In this document: one piece after another, positions 7,507 through 15,790 of the stretch | Numbering within the stretch: the stretch's first letter is position 1 | How the letters are laid out: every line of letters starts with the position of its first letter | DNA from: Pseudomonadota bacterium | Lineage (GTDB): Bacteria; Pseudomonadota; Gammaproteobacteria; Xanthomonadales; Xanthomonadaceae | Assembly (NCBI GenBank): GCA_023461075.1 | Contig: JAEWNY010000004.1 | Coordinates: 1-33,031 of the forward strand | Reading direction: 5' to 3' | DNA length: 33,031 bases | The notes under the pieces: model-generated | What the model saw: the letters and a program-made list of their open reading frames with translations, nothing else | Databases searched by the model: none | What the model was told of the DNA's origin: nothing | Position numbers and translations under genes: made by a program

Positions 7507-8901
7507 ATGAGCCCGACCGCGCCGATCGATGCCGAACTGCTGCGCCGCCACGACCGGCCCGGCCCGCGATACACCTCATATCCCACCGCGCCACAGTTCG
7601 CGCCGGACTTCGGCGAGGCCGCATTGCGCACCACGATCGCGGCGAGCAATGGCGACCCGATCCCGCGCAGGCTCTCGCTCTACGTGCATGTGCCGTACTG
7701 CATGAGCCCGTGCTTCTATTGCGGCTGCAACCGCATCATCACCCGCGACAAGACCCGCAGCGCACCGTACATCGAGCGGCTCAAGCGCGAGATCGGGATG
7801 ATGGCGCCGCTGTTCGACCGTGACCGCGAGGTGATCCAGCTGCATTTCGGTGGCGGCACGCCCAATTTCTTCAGCCCCTCGGAGCTGCGCGACATCGTTG
7901 ATGCGATGTGCCGCCAGTTCCGTTTCTCCGATGCCGCCGACCGCGACATCTCGATCGAGCTAGACCCGCGTTTCGTCTCGCCCGATGACATCGGCCAGCT
8001 CGCCGGGATCGGCTTCAACCGCGCGAGCCTCGGCGTGCAGGACTTCGATCCCGACGTGCAGCAGGCGGTCAATCGCGTTCAGAGCGTCGAGGAAACCCGC
8101 GCGGTGGTCGATGCCTGCCGCGCGCACGGCTTCCGTTCGGTCAACATCGACCTGATCTATGGCCTGCCGAAACAGACGGTCGAAGGCTTCTCGAAAACGC
8201 TGGACACGGTCATCGGCATCCGCCCCGATCGTCTGGCCGTCTACAGCTATGCCCATCTGCCCGAACTGTTCAAGCCGCAGCGGCAGTTGAATGCCTACGA
8301 CCTGCCCTCGGCCGATAGCAAGATCGCGCTGCTGCAGCTGGCGATCGCCAAACTGGTCGATGCCGGCTACGTCTACATCGGCATGGATCATTTCGCCCTG
8401 CCCGACGACGAACTTGCGCTGGCGCAGGCGCGTGGCGGGCTGCATCGCAATTTCATGGGCTACACCACCCACGCCAACAGCGACCTGATCGGCTTCGGGG
8501 TGTCGTCGATCAGCCACATCGGCGAATCCTTCAGCCAGAACCCTCGCACGCTGCCGGAGTGGGAAATCGCCATCGACGAAGGCAAGCTGCCGGTCTGGCG
8601 CGGGTTGTCGATGAGCGATGACGACGTGCTGCGCGGCGAGGTGATCCAGCAGCTGATGTGCCAGGGTGTCATCGACAAGTCGCGTTTCGAGCGGCGCTTC
8701 GACATCGATTTCGATGCGTATTTCACCGAGGCCCTGGCCCGGCTGGATTCGCTCGTCGCGGAAGGCCTGGTCACCCTGCATGAAGATGCGATCCGCGTCA
8801 CCTCGCGCGGGCGCTACCTGCTGCGTATCATTGCGATGTGCTTCGACGCCTACCTGTCCACCGCAGCTCCCTCGCAACCCCGCTTTTCGAAGGCGATCTG
8901 A
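7507..8901 (+). CDS. hemN: Oxygen-independent coproporphyrinogen III oxidase
   Basis: A radical SAM enzyme that converts coproporphyrinogen III to protoporphyrinogen IX without oxygen, allowing haem synthesis during anaerobic growth. The 464-residue length matches HemN. The iron-sulphur motif is CX3CX2CXC at Cys65, Cys69, Cys72 and Cys74 (YCMSPCFYCGCN). LHFGGGTPNFFSP and SLGVQDFDPDVQQAVNRVQ follow in the expected order, and the C-terminal HemN domain is present. The ATG at 7507 lacks a clear ribosome binding site, consistent with leaderless translation from the FNR box at 7459. The FNR gene follows after 25 bases, so the two are probably co-transcribed. Confidence 0.95.
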   Translation: MSPTAPIDAELLRRHDRPGPRYTSYPTAPQFAPDFGEAALRTTIAASNGDPIPRRLSLYVHVPYCMSPCFYCGCNRIITRDKTRSAPYIERLKREIGMMAPLFDRDREVIQLHFGGGTPNFFSPSELRDIVDAMCRQFRFSDAADRDISIELDPRFVSPDDIGQLAGIGFNRASLGVQDFDPDVQQAVNRVQSVEETRAVVDACRAHGFRSVNIDLIYGLPKQTVEGFSKTLDTVIGIRPDRLAVYSYAHLPELFKPQRQLNAYDLPSADSKIALLQLAIAKLVDAGYVYIGMDHFALPDDELALAQARGGLHRNFMGYTTHANSDLIGFGVSSISHIGESFSQNPRTLPEWEIAIDEGKLPVWRGLSMSDDDVLRGEVIQQLMCQGVIDKSRFERRFDIDFDAYFTEALARLDSLVAEGLVTLHEDAIRVTSRGRYLLRIIAMCFDAYLSTAAPSQPRFSKAI

Positions 8902-8926
8902 GCCCATCGCCACGAGGCGCGGCCGC

Positions 8927-9679
8927 ATGAGCTCCGTGCTCAAGGTCCCGCGCCCCAACCCGGGCATGGCCGATGACGGCGATGCGCTGAATTTCTGCAG
9001 CACCTGCGCGTTCTCCAGCGCCTGCCTGTCGCAAGGCTACGACAAGGCCGCGCTGCAGGACCTGCACGTGCTGGTCGAGCACATCGGGCCGTTTGCCGAA
9101 GGCACGTTGCTGTTCCGCGAGGGCGATCCGTTCAACTCGATCGCCGCGGTGCGCGCCGGAATGGTCAAGACCTACGTCACCGACACCCACGGCCGCGAGA
9201 AAGTGCTGGGCTTCTACCTGCCGGGCGAGGTCATCGGCCTCAACGCCATCCACGGCGAGCGCTATCCGTGCAATGCGGTCGCGCTCAACACCGTGATGCT
9301 GTGCAACTTTTCCTTCCCGAAGATGGCGATGCTGGCCACCCGCATGCCCGGCCTGCAGACGCAGCTGTTCCGCCTGCTATCGGCCGACATCGGCAAGGCG
9401 CACCTGTTGGCTGGCGATTTCAGCGCCGACGAGCGCATGGCCGCCTTCCTGGTTTCGCTCTCGCGCCGTTACGCGCAACGCGGCTATTCGGCGCAGCGCT
9501 TCCAGCTGGCGATGGCGCGCACCGACATCGCCAATTACCTGGGCCTTGCGCCGGAAACCGTGAGCCGCGTCCTGCGCCGGCTGCAGGAGGAAGGCGTGCT
9601 GCAGGTGGATCGCCGCGAGTTCGAAATCCTCGATCCGGTGCGGCTGCAGGCCCTGGCGCGGGACGTATTGCGCGACTGA
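8927..9679 (+). CDS. fnr: FNR-type transcriptional regulator with a [4Fe-4S] cysteine set
   Basis: A 250-residue CRP/FNR-family regulator. The N-terminus carries CX2CX5C (Cys24, Cys27, Cys33), and Cys115 completes the set that in E. coli FNR holds an oxygen-labile [4Fe-4S] cluster. This argues for an FNR/Anr-type oxygen sensor rather than a cysteine-free DNR. The cyclic-nucleotide-like beta barrel follows. The C-terminal helix-turn-helix has ETVSRVLRR, with Glu210, Ser213 and Arg214 matching the residues that read TTGAT half-sites. GAGG lies upstream of the ATG. It sits directly after hemN and before norZ and is the natural candidate to bind the palindromes in this window. Whether it also senses NO is not evident. 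Confidence 0.93.
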   Translation: MSSVLKVPRPNPGMADDGDALNFCSTCAFSSACLSQGYDKAALQDLHVLVEHIGPFAEGTLLFREGDPFNSIAAVRAGMVKTYVTDTHGREKVLGFYLPGEVIGLNAIHGERYPCNAVALNTVMLCNFSFPKMAMLATRMPGLQTQLFRLLSADIGKAHLLAGDFSADERMAAFLVSLSRRYAQRGYSAQRFQLAMARTDIANYLGLAPETVSRVLRRLQEEGVLQVDRREFEILDPVRLQALARDVLRD

Positions 9680-9688
9680 CGCAACCGC

Positions 9689-9702
9689 TTGACCTGAGTC
9701 AG
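9689..9702 (+). promoter_or_regulatory. FNR/DNR-type operator upstream of norZ
   Basis: TTGACCTGAGTCAG, a near-perfect palindrome with one mismatch, centred at 9695.5. At -41.5 it predicts a start at A9737, with GAGGAT at 9725-9730 as -10 and a 20-base leader containing AGGGAGG (9742-9748) before the ATG at 9757. Confidence 0.75.
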
Positions 9703-9756
9703 CGACGCCCACCATCGCCGGGCGGAGGATGCTGACAACCTAGGGAGGGTTTTGAG

Positions 9757-12057
9757 ATGTCCACCACCAAGAAACTGTGGCTGGGGCTGGCGGCGCTGCT
9801 GATCGCCAGTTTCAGCGTGATGTTGTGGCTCGGTGCCGATCTGCACCAGACCGCGCCGCCGATCCCCAACCGCGTCGTCACCGATACCGGCAAGGTGATC
9901 TACACCCGCGCCGACATCGATCGCGGCCGCCAGGTCTGGCAAAGCGCCGGCGGCCAGCAACTGGGCTCGATCTGGGGCCACGGGGCGCTGATCGCGCCCG
10001 ACTGGTCAGCCGACTGGCTGCATCGCGAGATCGAGGCGATGTCCGAGCTGGACGCGCGCGCCGAGACCGCCGAGCCGTATTCGATGCTGGACGATGCCGA
10101 CAAGGCGCGCATCCAGGCGATCCTGAAGCCGCAGTTCCGCACCAACACCTACAACGCCGAGAACGGCGACCTGGTGGTGAGCGAGCGCCGCGCCCAAGCG
10201 ATCATGCAGGTCGCCTCGCACTACGAAAGCCTGTTCTCCAACGACCCGGCCACCGCGGATCTGCGCGAAACCTACGCGATGAAGGACAACACGGTGATCG
10301 ATGCGGACAAGCGTCGCGCGATGACCGGGTTCTTCTTCTGGACCGCATGGGCGGCCAGCACCGACCGCCCCGGCGACAACCGCACCTACACCAACAACTG
10401 GCCGTACGAGCCGCGCATCGGCAACACCCCGACCGCCGGCCTGTTCATGTGGTCGATGTTCTCGATCCTGTTCCTGATCGGCGGCATCGCGCTGTTGGCC
10501 TGGCATTACGTCGCATGGCACAAGCAGGAACCGGCCGTGGTTCCGCCCGCGCGCGATCCCCTGCTGGGCCTCCAGCTGACGCCGTCGATGAAAGCGACCG
10601 CCAAGTATTTCTGGGTGGTCATTGCCCTGTTCCTGGTGCAGATCGTGCTGGGCGCGACCACCGCGCACTACCAGGTCGAAGGCCAGGAGGCCTACGGCTT
10701 CAGGATCGCCGAATACCTGCCGTATTCGCTCACCCGCAGCTGGCACACGCAGCTGGCGGTGTTGTGGATCGCCACTGCCTGGCTCGGCACCGGCCTCTAC
10801 ATCGCCCCGGCGATCTCCGGACATGAGCCCAAGTTCCAGCGCGCGGGCGTCAACTTCCTGTTCTTCTGCCTGCTCGTCATCGTGGTCGGCGCGTTCGCGG
10901 GCCAGTGGTTCGCGGTGATGCAGAAGATGGACCTGGCGCACAACTTCTGGTTTGGCCACCAGGGCTGGGAATACGTCGACATCGGCCGCTTCTGGCAGGC
11001 CTTCCTGTTCATCGGCCTGTTGCTGTGGCTGTTCCTGGTCGGCCGCGCGCTGTGGCCGGCCTTGCGCCGCAAGGACGAGATGTCCTCGATCGTCGGCCTG
11101 ATGTTCCTTTCGACCGTCGCCATCGGCCTGTTCTACGGCGCCGGCCTGATGTGGGGCGAGCACACCCACATCTCGATGGTCGAGTACTGGCGCTGGTGGG
11201 TGGTGCACCTGTGGGTGGAGGGCTTCTTCGAGGTCTTCGCGGTCGCGGTGATCAGCTTCCTGTTCGTCAAGCTGGGCCTGATCCGCGGCAAGACCGCAAC
11301 CATCAACGTGCTGTTCGCCACGATCGTTTATCTCACCGGCGGCGTGCTCGGCATGTTCCACCATCTGTACTTCGCCGGCACCACCACGGCGGCGGTGGCC
11401 TTCGGTGCCAGCTTCTCGGCGCTGGAAGTGGTGCCGCTGGCGCTGATCGGCCTGGAAGCGTTCGAGACCTACTCGCACAGCAAGGCGACGCCGTGGATGG
11501 CGCGCTATCGCTGGCCGATCATGTTCTTCCTGGCGGTCAGCTTCTGGAACCTGGTCGGCGCGGGCCTGTTCGGCTTCCTCATCAACACGCCGATCGCGCT
11601 GTACTACATGCAGGGCCTCAACCTGACCCCGCTGCACGGCCACACCGCGCTGTTCGGCGTGTACGGCATGCTCGGCATCGGCCTGATGCTGTTCTGCCTG
11701 CGTGGCCTCAAGCCGACTGCTCTGTGGCACCCGGGCCTGCTCAAGGCGAGCTTCTGGTGCTTCAACATCGGCCTGATGCTGATGGCGCTGATTACCCTGC
11801 TGCCGATGGGCACGCTGCAGCTGCAGGCAGCGCTGGAGAACGGCTACTGGTACGCACGCTCGGCCGAGTTCATGGGCAAGCCCATCATCGACGTGCTGGT
11901 CTGGCTGCGCATGCCCGGCGACTTGCTGTTCTCGGTCGGCGCGGCGCTGTTGGCGTGGTTCGTCACCCGCCACTGGATCATGCCGAAGGCCGATCCGGCG
12001 CTCGACCAGACCACGGGCGAAGATGTTGTCGAGACGATCGCGCAGGACGTCGTCTGA
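9757..12057 (+). CDS. norZ: Quinol-dependent nitric oxide reductase (single-chain NorB type)
   Basis: A 766-residue integral membrane enzyme of the haem-copper oxidase superfamily that reduces two NO to N2O with electrons from quinol. The length, well above cytochrome-dependent NorB, and the long N-terminal periplasmic domain (about residues 30-220, with WGHGALIAPDW and FFFWTAWAASTDRPG) identify the quinol-type protein, with no separate NorC. Visible metal-site residues are His330 (SRSWHTQLAV-like), His484 in WVVHLWVEGFFE, His535-His536 (GMFHHLYF), and His627/His629 in HGHTALFG, consistent with haem and FeB ligands. AGGGAGG precedes the start. A terminator follows at 12107-12139. It should detoxify or respire the NO made by NirK encoded 7 kb away. 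Confidence 0.95.
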   Translation: MSTTKKLWLGLAALLIASFSVMLWLGADLHQTAPPIPNRVVTDTGKVIYTRADIDRGRQVWQSAGGQQLGSIWGHGALIAPDWSADWLHREIEAMSELDARAETAEPYSMLDDADKARIQAILKPQFRTNTYNAENGDLVVSERRAQAIMQVASHYESLFSNDPATADLRETYAMKDNTVIDADKRRAMTGFFFWTAWAASTDRPGDNRTYTNNWPYEPRIGNTPTAGLFMWSMFSILFLIGGIALLAWHYVAWHKQEPAVVPPARDPLLGLQLTPSMKATAKYFWVVIALFLVQIVLGATTAHYQVEGQEAYGFRIAEYLPYSLTRSWHTQLAVLWIATAWLGTGLYIAPAISGHEPKFQRAGVNFLFFCLLVIVVGAFAGQWFAVMQKMDLAHNFWFGHQGWEYVDIGRFWQAFLFIGLLLWLFLVGRALWPALRRKDEMSSIVGLMFLSTVAIGLFYGAGLMWGEHTHISMVEYWRWWVVHLWVEGFFEVFAVAVISFLFVKLGLIRGKTATINVLFATIVYLTGGVLGMFHHLYFAGTTTAAVAFGASFSALEVVPLALIGLEAFETYSHSKATPWMARYRWPIMFFLAVSFWNLVGAGLFGFLINTPIALYYMQGLNLTPLHGHTALFGVYGMLGIGLMLFCLRGLKPTALWHPGLLKASFWCFNIGLMLMALITLLPMGTLQLQAALENGYWYARSAEFMGKPIIDVLVWLRMPGDLLFSVGAALLAWFVTRHWIMPKADPALDQTTGEDVVETIAQDVV

Positions 12058-12061
12058 AAGC

Positions 12062-12075
12062 CTGATGCGGGTCAA
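12062..12075 (+). promoter_or_regulatory. Possible fifth FNR/DNR-type box after norZ
   Basis: CTGATGCGGGTCAA has a strong right half (GTCAA) and a weaker left half. A -41.5 start would fall at 12110, with GGTAAT (12098-12103) as a good -10. That start lies inside the norZ terminator stem, so this may be a relic or a fortuitous match. Confidence 0.4.
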
Positions 12076-12106
12076 CTCCGCCGCCATGAACGTGGCGGGT
12101 AATCAG

Positions 12107-12139
12107 GGCCGGGGCGTGATGCGTCCCGGCCTTTCTTTT
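12107..12139 (+). terminator. Rho-independent terminator after norZ
   Basis: GGCCGGG (12107-12113) and CCCGGCC (12125-12131) form the outer stem, extended by G-T, C-G and G-C pairs, with a TGATG loop, and followed by TTTCTTTT. It lies 50 bases after the norZ stop codon. Confidence 0.85.
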
Positions 12140-12446
12140 GCAGGTTCCGATGCGGCTTCGCTCCTTCCATCGGGTGATGCAGGCATTCGCCTTCGCGGCG
12201 GGGCAGGGCAACGTGGTCAGCCGCGACCTCGGCCCCAGCGCCGGCTTCGGCGTGCTCTCGATCAACGGCGGCTGGCGTTTCAACGAGCGCGTGCAGCGGG
12301 TGGCCGGCATCGACAATCTGCTGGATCGCGATTACGCCGCGCACCTCAATCTGGCCGGGAGCGCCGACTTCGACTATCCGGCGGAGCCGGTGCGCATCCA
12401 CGAAACCGGCCGCAACCTGTGGGCGAAACTGCGCGTGACGTTCTGA
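12138..12446 (+). pseudogene. C-terminal remnant of a TonB-dependent copper receptor
   Basis: About 90 codons encode the closing part of an outer-membrane receptor barrel: FAAGQGNVVSRDLGPSAG, NGGWRFNERVQRVAGIDNLL and a final GRNLWAKLRVTF. This wording matches the last strands of TonB-dependent copper receptors. The plug domain, signal peptide and most of the barrel are missing, and the frame opens directly after a terminator without a ribosome binding site, so it cannot make a working receptor. It lies between two NO genes and close to copper-dependent nirK and sco, so a complete copper receptor may once have been part of this locus. The intact ancestor could instead have been moved elsewhere. 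Confidence 0.72.
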
Positions 12447-12460
12447 AGCGGCGCGTCCTG

Positions 12461-12474
12461 CTGACTTCGGTCAA
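12461..12474 (+). promoter_or_regulatory. FNR/DNR-type operator upstream of nnrS
   Basis: CTGACTTCGGTCAA reads as TTGACCGAAGTCAG on the minus strand, a one-mismatch palindrome centred at 12467.5. At -41.5 it predicts a start at C12509, one base before the ATG at 12510, with GATGCT (12497-12502) as -10. Confidence 0.72.
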
Positions 12475-12509
12475 GGCGGACAGCCCCGCCTTGGCTGATG
12501 CTGTGCCGC

Positions 12510-13748
12510 ATGACTGATCGCCATGCCTTGCCGCTTTCGCCCAGCCTGCTCGCGCTGGCGCCGCATCGGCTGCTGTTCTTCGTCGGCGCAGTCAACGTGT
12601 TGCTGGCGATGGCCTGGTGGGCGCTCTGGCTCATCGACAGCCGCTGGCAACTCGGGCTGCTGCCGGCCTCGCGCATCTTTCCGGGCTGGATACACGCCAT
12701 CGTGATGCAGTACCAATTGCTGCCGCCCTTCATGTTCGGCTTCCTGCTGACCGTGTTCCCGCGCTGGATGGGCCTGCCCGAACTCACCCGCTGGCATTAC
12801 CTGCCGGTCGGCATCGGCCTGCTCGGTGGCCAGTTGGCGGTGATCGGCGGGATGCTGCTGGGCCTGGATGCCTGGGTGCAGCTGGGCCTGTTCATGAGCA
12901 CCGCAGGCTGGGGTTATGGCCTGGTGCAATTGCTGGGGGTGCTGCTGGCCGAACGCCGCGCCGGCAGAGGGCCGACCTGGCACGCTCGCTCATGCTTCGC
13001 GGCGATGTCGCTGGGCCTGCTCGGTTTGCTGCTTGTGCTCGCCTACTTCTACGGGGGCAACGCCTGGTGGATGTTCGCGGCGATCAAGGTCGGCAGCTTC
13101 GGCCTGCTGCTGCCGGTGTATTTCACGGTCGCGCACCGGATGTTTCCGTTCTTCGCCGGCAATGTCGTCAAGGGCTACGTGCCGTGGCGACCGTTCTGGC
13201 TGTTGGCCGCGATGTGGGCGCTGCTGCTTGCTCATCTCGCTCTTGAACTGCTGCATGCCTATGGCGCGTTGTGGGCAGTGGATGTTCCGCTGGCGCTGTT
13301 GACAGGCTACGTGCTGGCCCGCTGGTGGCCGCGTGGCGATGCGCCGGGCCTGCTCTGGGTGTTGTTCATCGGCTTCGCGTGGTTGCCGCTGGCTTTCGCG
13401 CTGTATGCGATGCAGAGCGTGTTGTATGCGACGAGCGGCGAGTTCCTGTTCGGGCGCGGGCCGGCGCATGCGCTCTACATCGGGTTCTTCGGCTCCCTGC
13501 TGGTGGCGATGGTCACCCGCGTGACGCAGGGCCATTCCGGCCGCCCGCTGGCGATGCCGCGCGTCGGCTGGTTCGCGTTTGCGCTGTTGCAGTTGATCGC
13601 GGTGATCCGCGTGCTTGCAGAAATGTTGCCGGACCCGGGCCTGTGGCAGGCGGTCGCCGCCGTCGGCTGGCTGCTCGCCTTTTCGCCGTGGGTGCTGCGC
13701 CACGCCGGCATCTACCTGCGTCCGCGCCTCGACGGCAAGCCGGGATGA
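12510..13748 (+). CDS. nnrS: NnrS family nitric-oxide-response membrane protein
   Basis: A 412-residue protein with about twelve predicted membrane segments, beginning at residue 20. NnrS proteins are haem- and copper-containing membrane proteins linked to NO stress and to denitrification; their biochemical role is not settled. Visible family features include FPGWIHAIVMQYQLLPPFMFGFLLTVFPRW split over the first helices, HRMFPFF and VTRVTQGHSGRPL near residue 340. The start at 12510 is preferred over an ATG at 12498 because the earlier one overlaps the predicted -10. The gene is preceded by an FNR/DNR box and followed by sirB2 after 61 bases. Confidence 0.9.
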   Translation: MTDRHALPLSPSLLALAPHRLLFFVGAVNVLLAMAWWALWLIDSRWQLGLLPASRIFPGWIHAIVMQYQLLPPFMFGFLLTVFPRWMGLPELTRWHYLPVGIGLLGGQLAVIGGMLLGLDAWVQLGLFMSTAGWGYGLVQLLGVLLAERRAGRGPTWHARSCFAAMSLGLLGLLLVLAYFYGGNAWWMFAAIKVGSFGLLLPVYFTVAHRMFPFFAGNVVKGYVPWRPFWLLAAMWALLLAHLALELLHAYGALWAVDVPLALLTGYVLARWWPRGDAPGLLWVLFIGFAWLPLAFALYAMQSVLYATSGEFLFGRGPAHALYIGFFGSLLVAMVTRVTQGHSGRPLAMPRVGWFAFALLQLIAVIRVLAEMLPDPGLWQAVAAVGWLLAFSPWVLRHAGIYLRPRLDGKPG

Positions 13749-13809
13749 GCCTCTTTCGCTTGCGCCGGATCAACGCGCCGCGACCCGAATCCCTCCATCA
13801 TCCATCGCC

Positions 13810-14208
13810 ATGATCGAGTTCTACCCGCAAATCAAGTTGTTGCACATCGTCCTGGTGCTCGCCTCGGGCGCGATCTTTATCGTGCGCGGCGGCGCGGCGG
13901 TGTTCGGCGCGCGCTGGCCCTATGCCTCGTGGCTGAAATGGAGCAGCGCCACGCTCGACACCTTTCTGCTCACCTCCGCGGCGATGCTGGCGACGATCCT
14001 GCCGCGCGCGATGTTCGCCAACGGCTGGCTGACCGTGAAGCTGGGCCTGCTGGTCGTCTACATCGTGCTGGGAGTGATGGCGATGCGCTCGCGCAAGCGT
14101 GGCACGCGCGCGGCGTTCTACGTTGCGGCCCTCGCCACCTTCGCCTTCATGCTCGGCATCGCGCGGATGCACCATCCCTGGGGTTGGCTGGCACCATGGC
14201 TGGCATGA
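13810..14208 (+). CDS. SirB2 family membrane protein
   Basis: A 132-residue protein with about four membrane segments and the family pattern MIEFYPQIKLLHI, LVLASGAIFIVRGGA and MHHPWGWL. SirB2-like proteins are small inner-membrane proteins of unknown function, often near nnrS and nor genes in denitrifiers. The start is the ATG at 13810; there is no strong ribosome binding site. The stop codon overlaps the next start by four bases (ATGA), which indicates translational coupling with the PLP enzyme and one operon with nnrS. A role in NO or haem-linked membrane chemistry is plausible from context only. Confidence 0.82.
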   Translation: MIEFYPQIKLLHIVLVLASGAIFIVRGGAAVFGARWPYASWLKWSSATLDTFLLTSAAMLATILPRAMFANGWLTVKLGLLVVYIVLGVMAMRSRKRGTRAAFYVAALATFAFMLGIARMHHPWGWLAPWLA

Positions 14209-15284
14209 AACCTTCCAACGACCGCGCATGGGTGGCCGAGGCGGTCGCAGCGCTCCAGCGCGAGGCCGCGCGCTCGGCCGACACGCACCTGCTGCACGTG
14301 ACATTCGCCGGATTCCCCGGCATCGATTTCTATTTCAAGGATGAAGCCGCGCATCCGACCGGCAGCCTCAAGCATCGGCTCGCGCGCTCGCTGTTCCTGT
14401 ACGCGTTGTGCAATGGCCGGCTCAAGCCCGGGCAGGCGGTGGTCGATGCGTCATCGGGCAGCACCGCGATTTCCGAAGCCTGGTTCGCGCGCCTGCTCGG
14501 CTTGCGATTCACCGCGGTGATGCCCGAAGGCACCTCGCCCGGCAAGATCGCCGCGATCCGCGAGCTCGGCGCCCATTGCGATCTCACCGCGCCCGGCCTG
14601 TGCACGCAGGCGCGCGCCCGCGAGATCGCCAGCGAGGGCGCCTGTTTCCTCGACCAGTTCGGCCTGGCCGAACGCGCCACCGACTGGCGCGGCAACAACA
14701 ACATCGCCGAATCGATCATCGGCCAGATGGCGGCGGAACCGCATCCAGAGCCCGCATGGATCGTCTGCGGCGTCGGCACCGGCGGCACCTCGGCGACGAT
14801 CGGCCGCTACCTGCGTTATCGCGGACTGCCCACGCGCCTGTGCGTGGCCGAACCGGCCGGCATGGTCTATGCCAAGGCGTGGCCCTGCCATGATCGCGGC
14901 GCGCAGGTGGAATGCTGCAGCGTGATCGAAGGCATCGGCCGCCAGAACGTCGAGCCCAGCTTCCAGTTCGGCGTGGTCGACGAGGTGATCGAGGTGGACG
15001 ATGCCGCTTCGATCGCCGCCATGCGCCTGCTGGAGGAACGGCTCGGCTTCCGCTATGGCGGATCGTCCGGGACCAACCTGGTCGCCTGCCTGCAGTTGGC
15101 GCAACGCATGCGCGAGGCGGGCGAGCGCGGCAGCATCGTCACCCTGCTCTGCGATCGCGGCGCGCGCTACCGGGAAACGCTCTACGACGATGCCTGGCTG
15201 CACGCTCGCGACATCGACCACACGCCATGGCGGGCCGCCCTGACTGACGCACTGGAGACCGGCACGCTGCGCGCGCCGGCCTGA
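14205..15284 (+). CDS. Cysteine-synthase-like PLP enzyme of a denitrification-linked family
   Basis: A 359-residue fold-type II PLP enzyme. The likely PLP lysine is Lys56 in PTGSLKHRLA, followed by ASSGSTAISEAW, which should hold the substrate carboxylate, and CGVGTGGTSATIGRY, the phosphate-binding glycine loop. SSGTN near residue 287 is a further conserved patch. The family resembles cysteine synthase and cystathionine beta-synthase, but the reaction is not known, and the usual cysteine-synthase neighbours are absent. The ATG at 14205 overlaps the sirB2 stop by four bases; an ATG nine bases upstream is possible. Its position suggests a role linked to NO, for example thiol or sulphide supply, but that is inference. 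Confidence 0.85.
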   Translation: MKPSNDRAWVAEAVAALQREAARSADTHLLHVTFAGFPGIDFYFKDEAAHPTGSLKHRLARSLFLYALCNGRLKPGQAVVDASSGSTAISEAWFARLLGLRFTAVMPEGTSPGKIAAIRELGAHCDLTAPGLCTQARAREIASEGACFLDQFGLAERATDWRGNNNIAESIIGQMAAEPHPEPAWIVCGVGTGGTSATIGRYLRYRGLPTRLCVAEPAGMVYAKAWPCHDRGAQVECCSVIEGIGRQNVEPSFQFGVVDEVIEVDDAASIAAMRLLEERLGFRYGGSSGTNLVACLQLAQRMREAGERGSIVTLLCDRGARYRETLYDDAWLHARDIDHTPWRAALTDALETGTLRAPA

Positions 15285-15288
15285 AGCC

Positions 15289-15636
15289 TCACTTCGGGAA
15301 GCGTTCCTGCAGGCTGGTGACCCGCGCCTGCATCAGCCGCGTTTCGCAGGCCAGTTTCTCATCCTCGGGGGTCACGGTTTCGCAGCTGGTGGCCAGGCTG
15401 GCTTTCCATTCGGCCTGTTCTTCCGCGATGGCGGCATCGGCCGGGACGGCTTTCAGCGCCGCATCCAGTTCCGCGCTGGCCTGGCGATGCGCCTGGGAGG
15501 CGGCGCTGCTGGCTGTCGTCGCCGGCACATCGGCCACGCGCGGATCGCCGACGGTCTCTTCGGTCTGCGCTTGCTGGCTGCAGGCCGCCAGCATCGACAC
15601 CAACAGCAGGGGAAACAGGGCGCGGGGATTGTGCAT
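15289..15636 (-). CDS. Small lipoprotein, possibly LprI/DUF1311-like
   Basis: This 115-residue protein has a lipobox LAAC (Cys19) after a short hydrophobic leader, so it should be anchored in the envelope. AAGAGAG upstream supports the start. Residues 40-60 are Ala/Ser-rich. The C-terminal half carries two cysteines in a WKASLATSC-then-CETRLMQARV pattern, which resembles the cysteine-flanked helices of LprI/DUF1311 proteins, but the match is partial and I cannot confirm it. It ends six bases from the opposite-strand PLP enzyme gene, in a convergent arrangement with no terminator seen. Confidence 0.55.
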   Translation of the reverse strand: MHNPRALFPLLLVSMLAACSQQAQTEETVGDPRVADVPATTASSAASQAHRQASAELDAALKAVPADAAIAEEQAEWKASLATSCETVTPEDEKLACETRLMQARVTSLQERFPK

Positions 15637-15790
15637 GACGGGACTCTCTTGAGTGGGGAGCCCAGCTTACGCCGCCCGCGCCAACATCGGATCAACATCC
15701 GCGACGCAAGTGTTGCAACGGGCCTTGATGACATCACGGTCACCTTTGCCCGCCTAGGGTGGGAGCGTCCATACGCATAAGGAAGACGCC

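Noticed and set aside
10006..12087. A 693-codon antisense frame opposite norZ
   Set aside because: It is a composition shadow of norZ, rich in Arg, Gln and His, without recognisable domains.
15723..15735. TTGATGACATCAC upstream of the histone-like gene
   Set aside because: It is 13 bases with a three-base spacer, so the half-sites do not have the FNR spacing.
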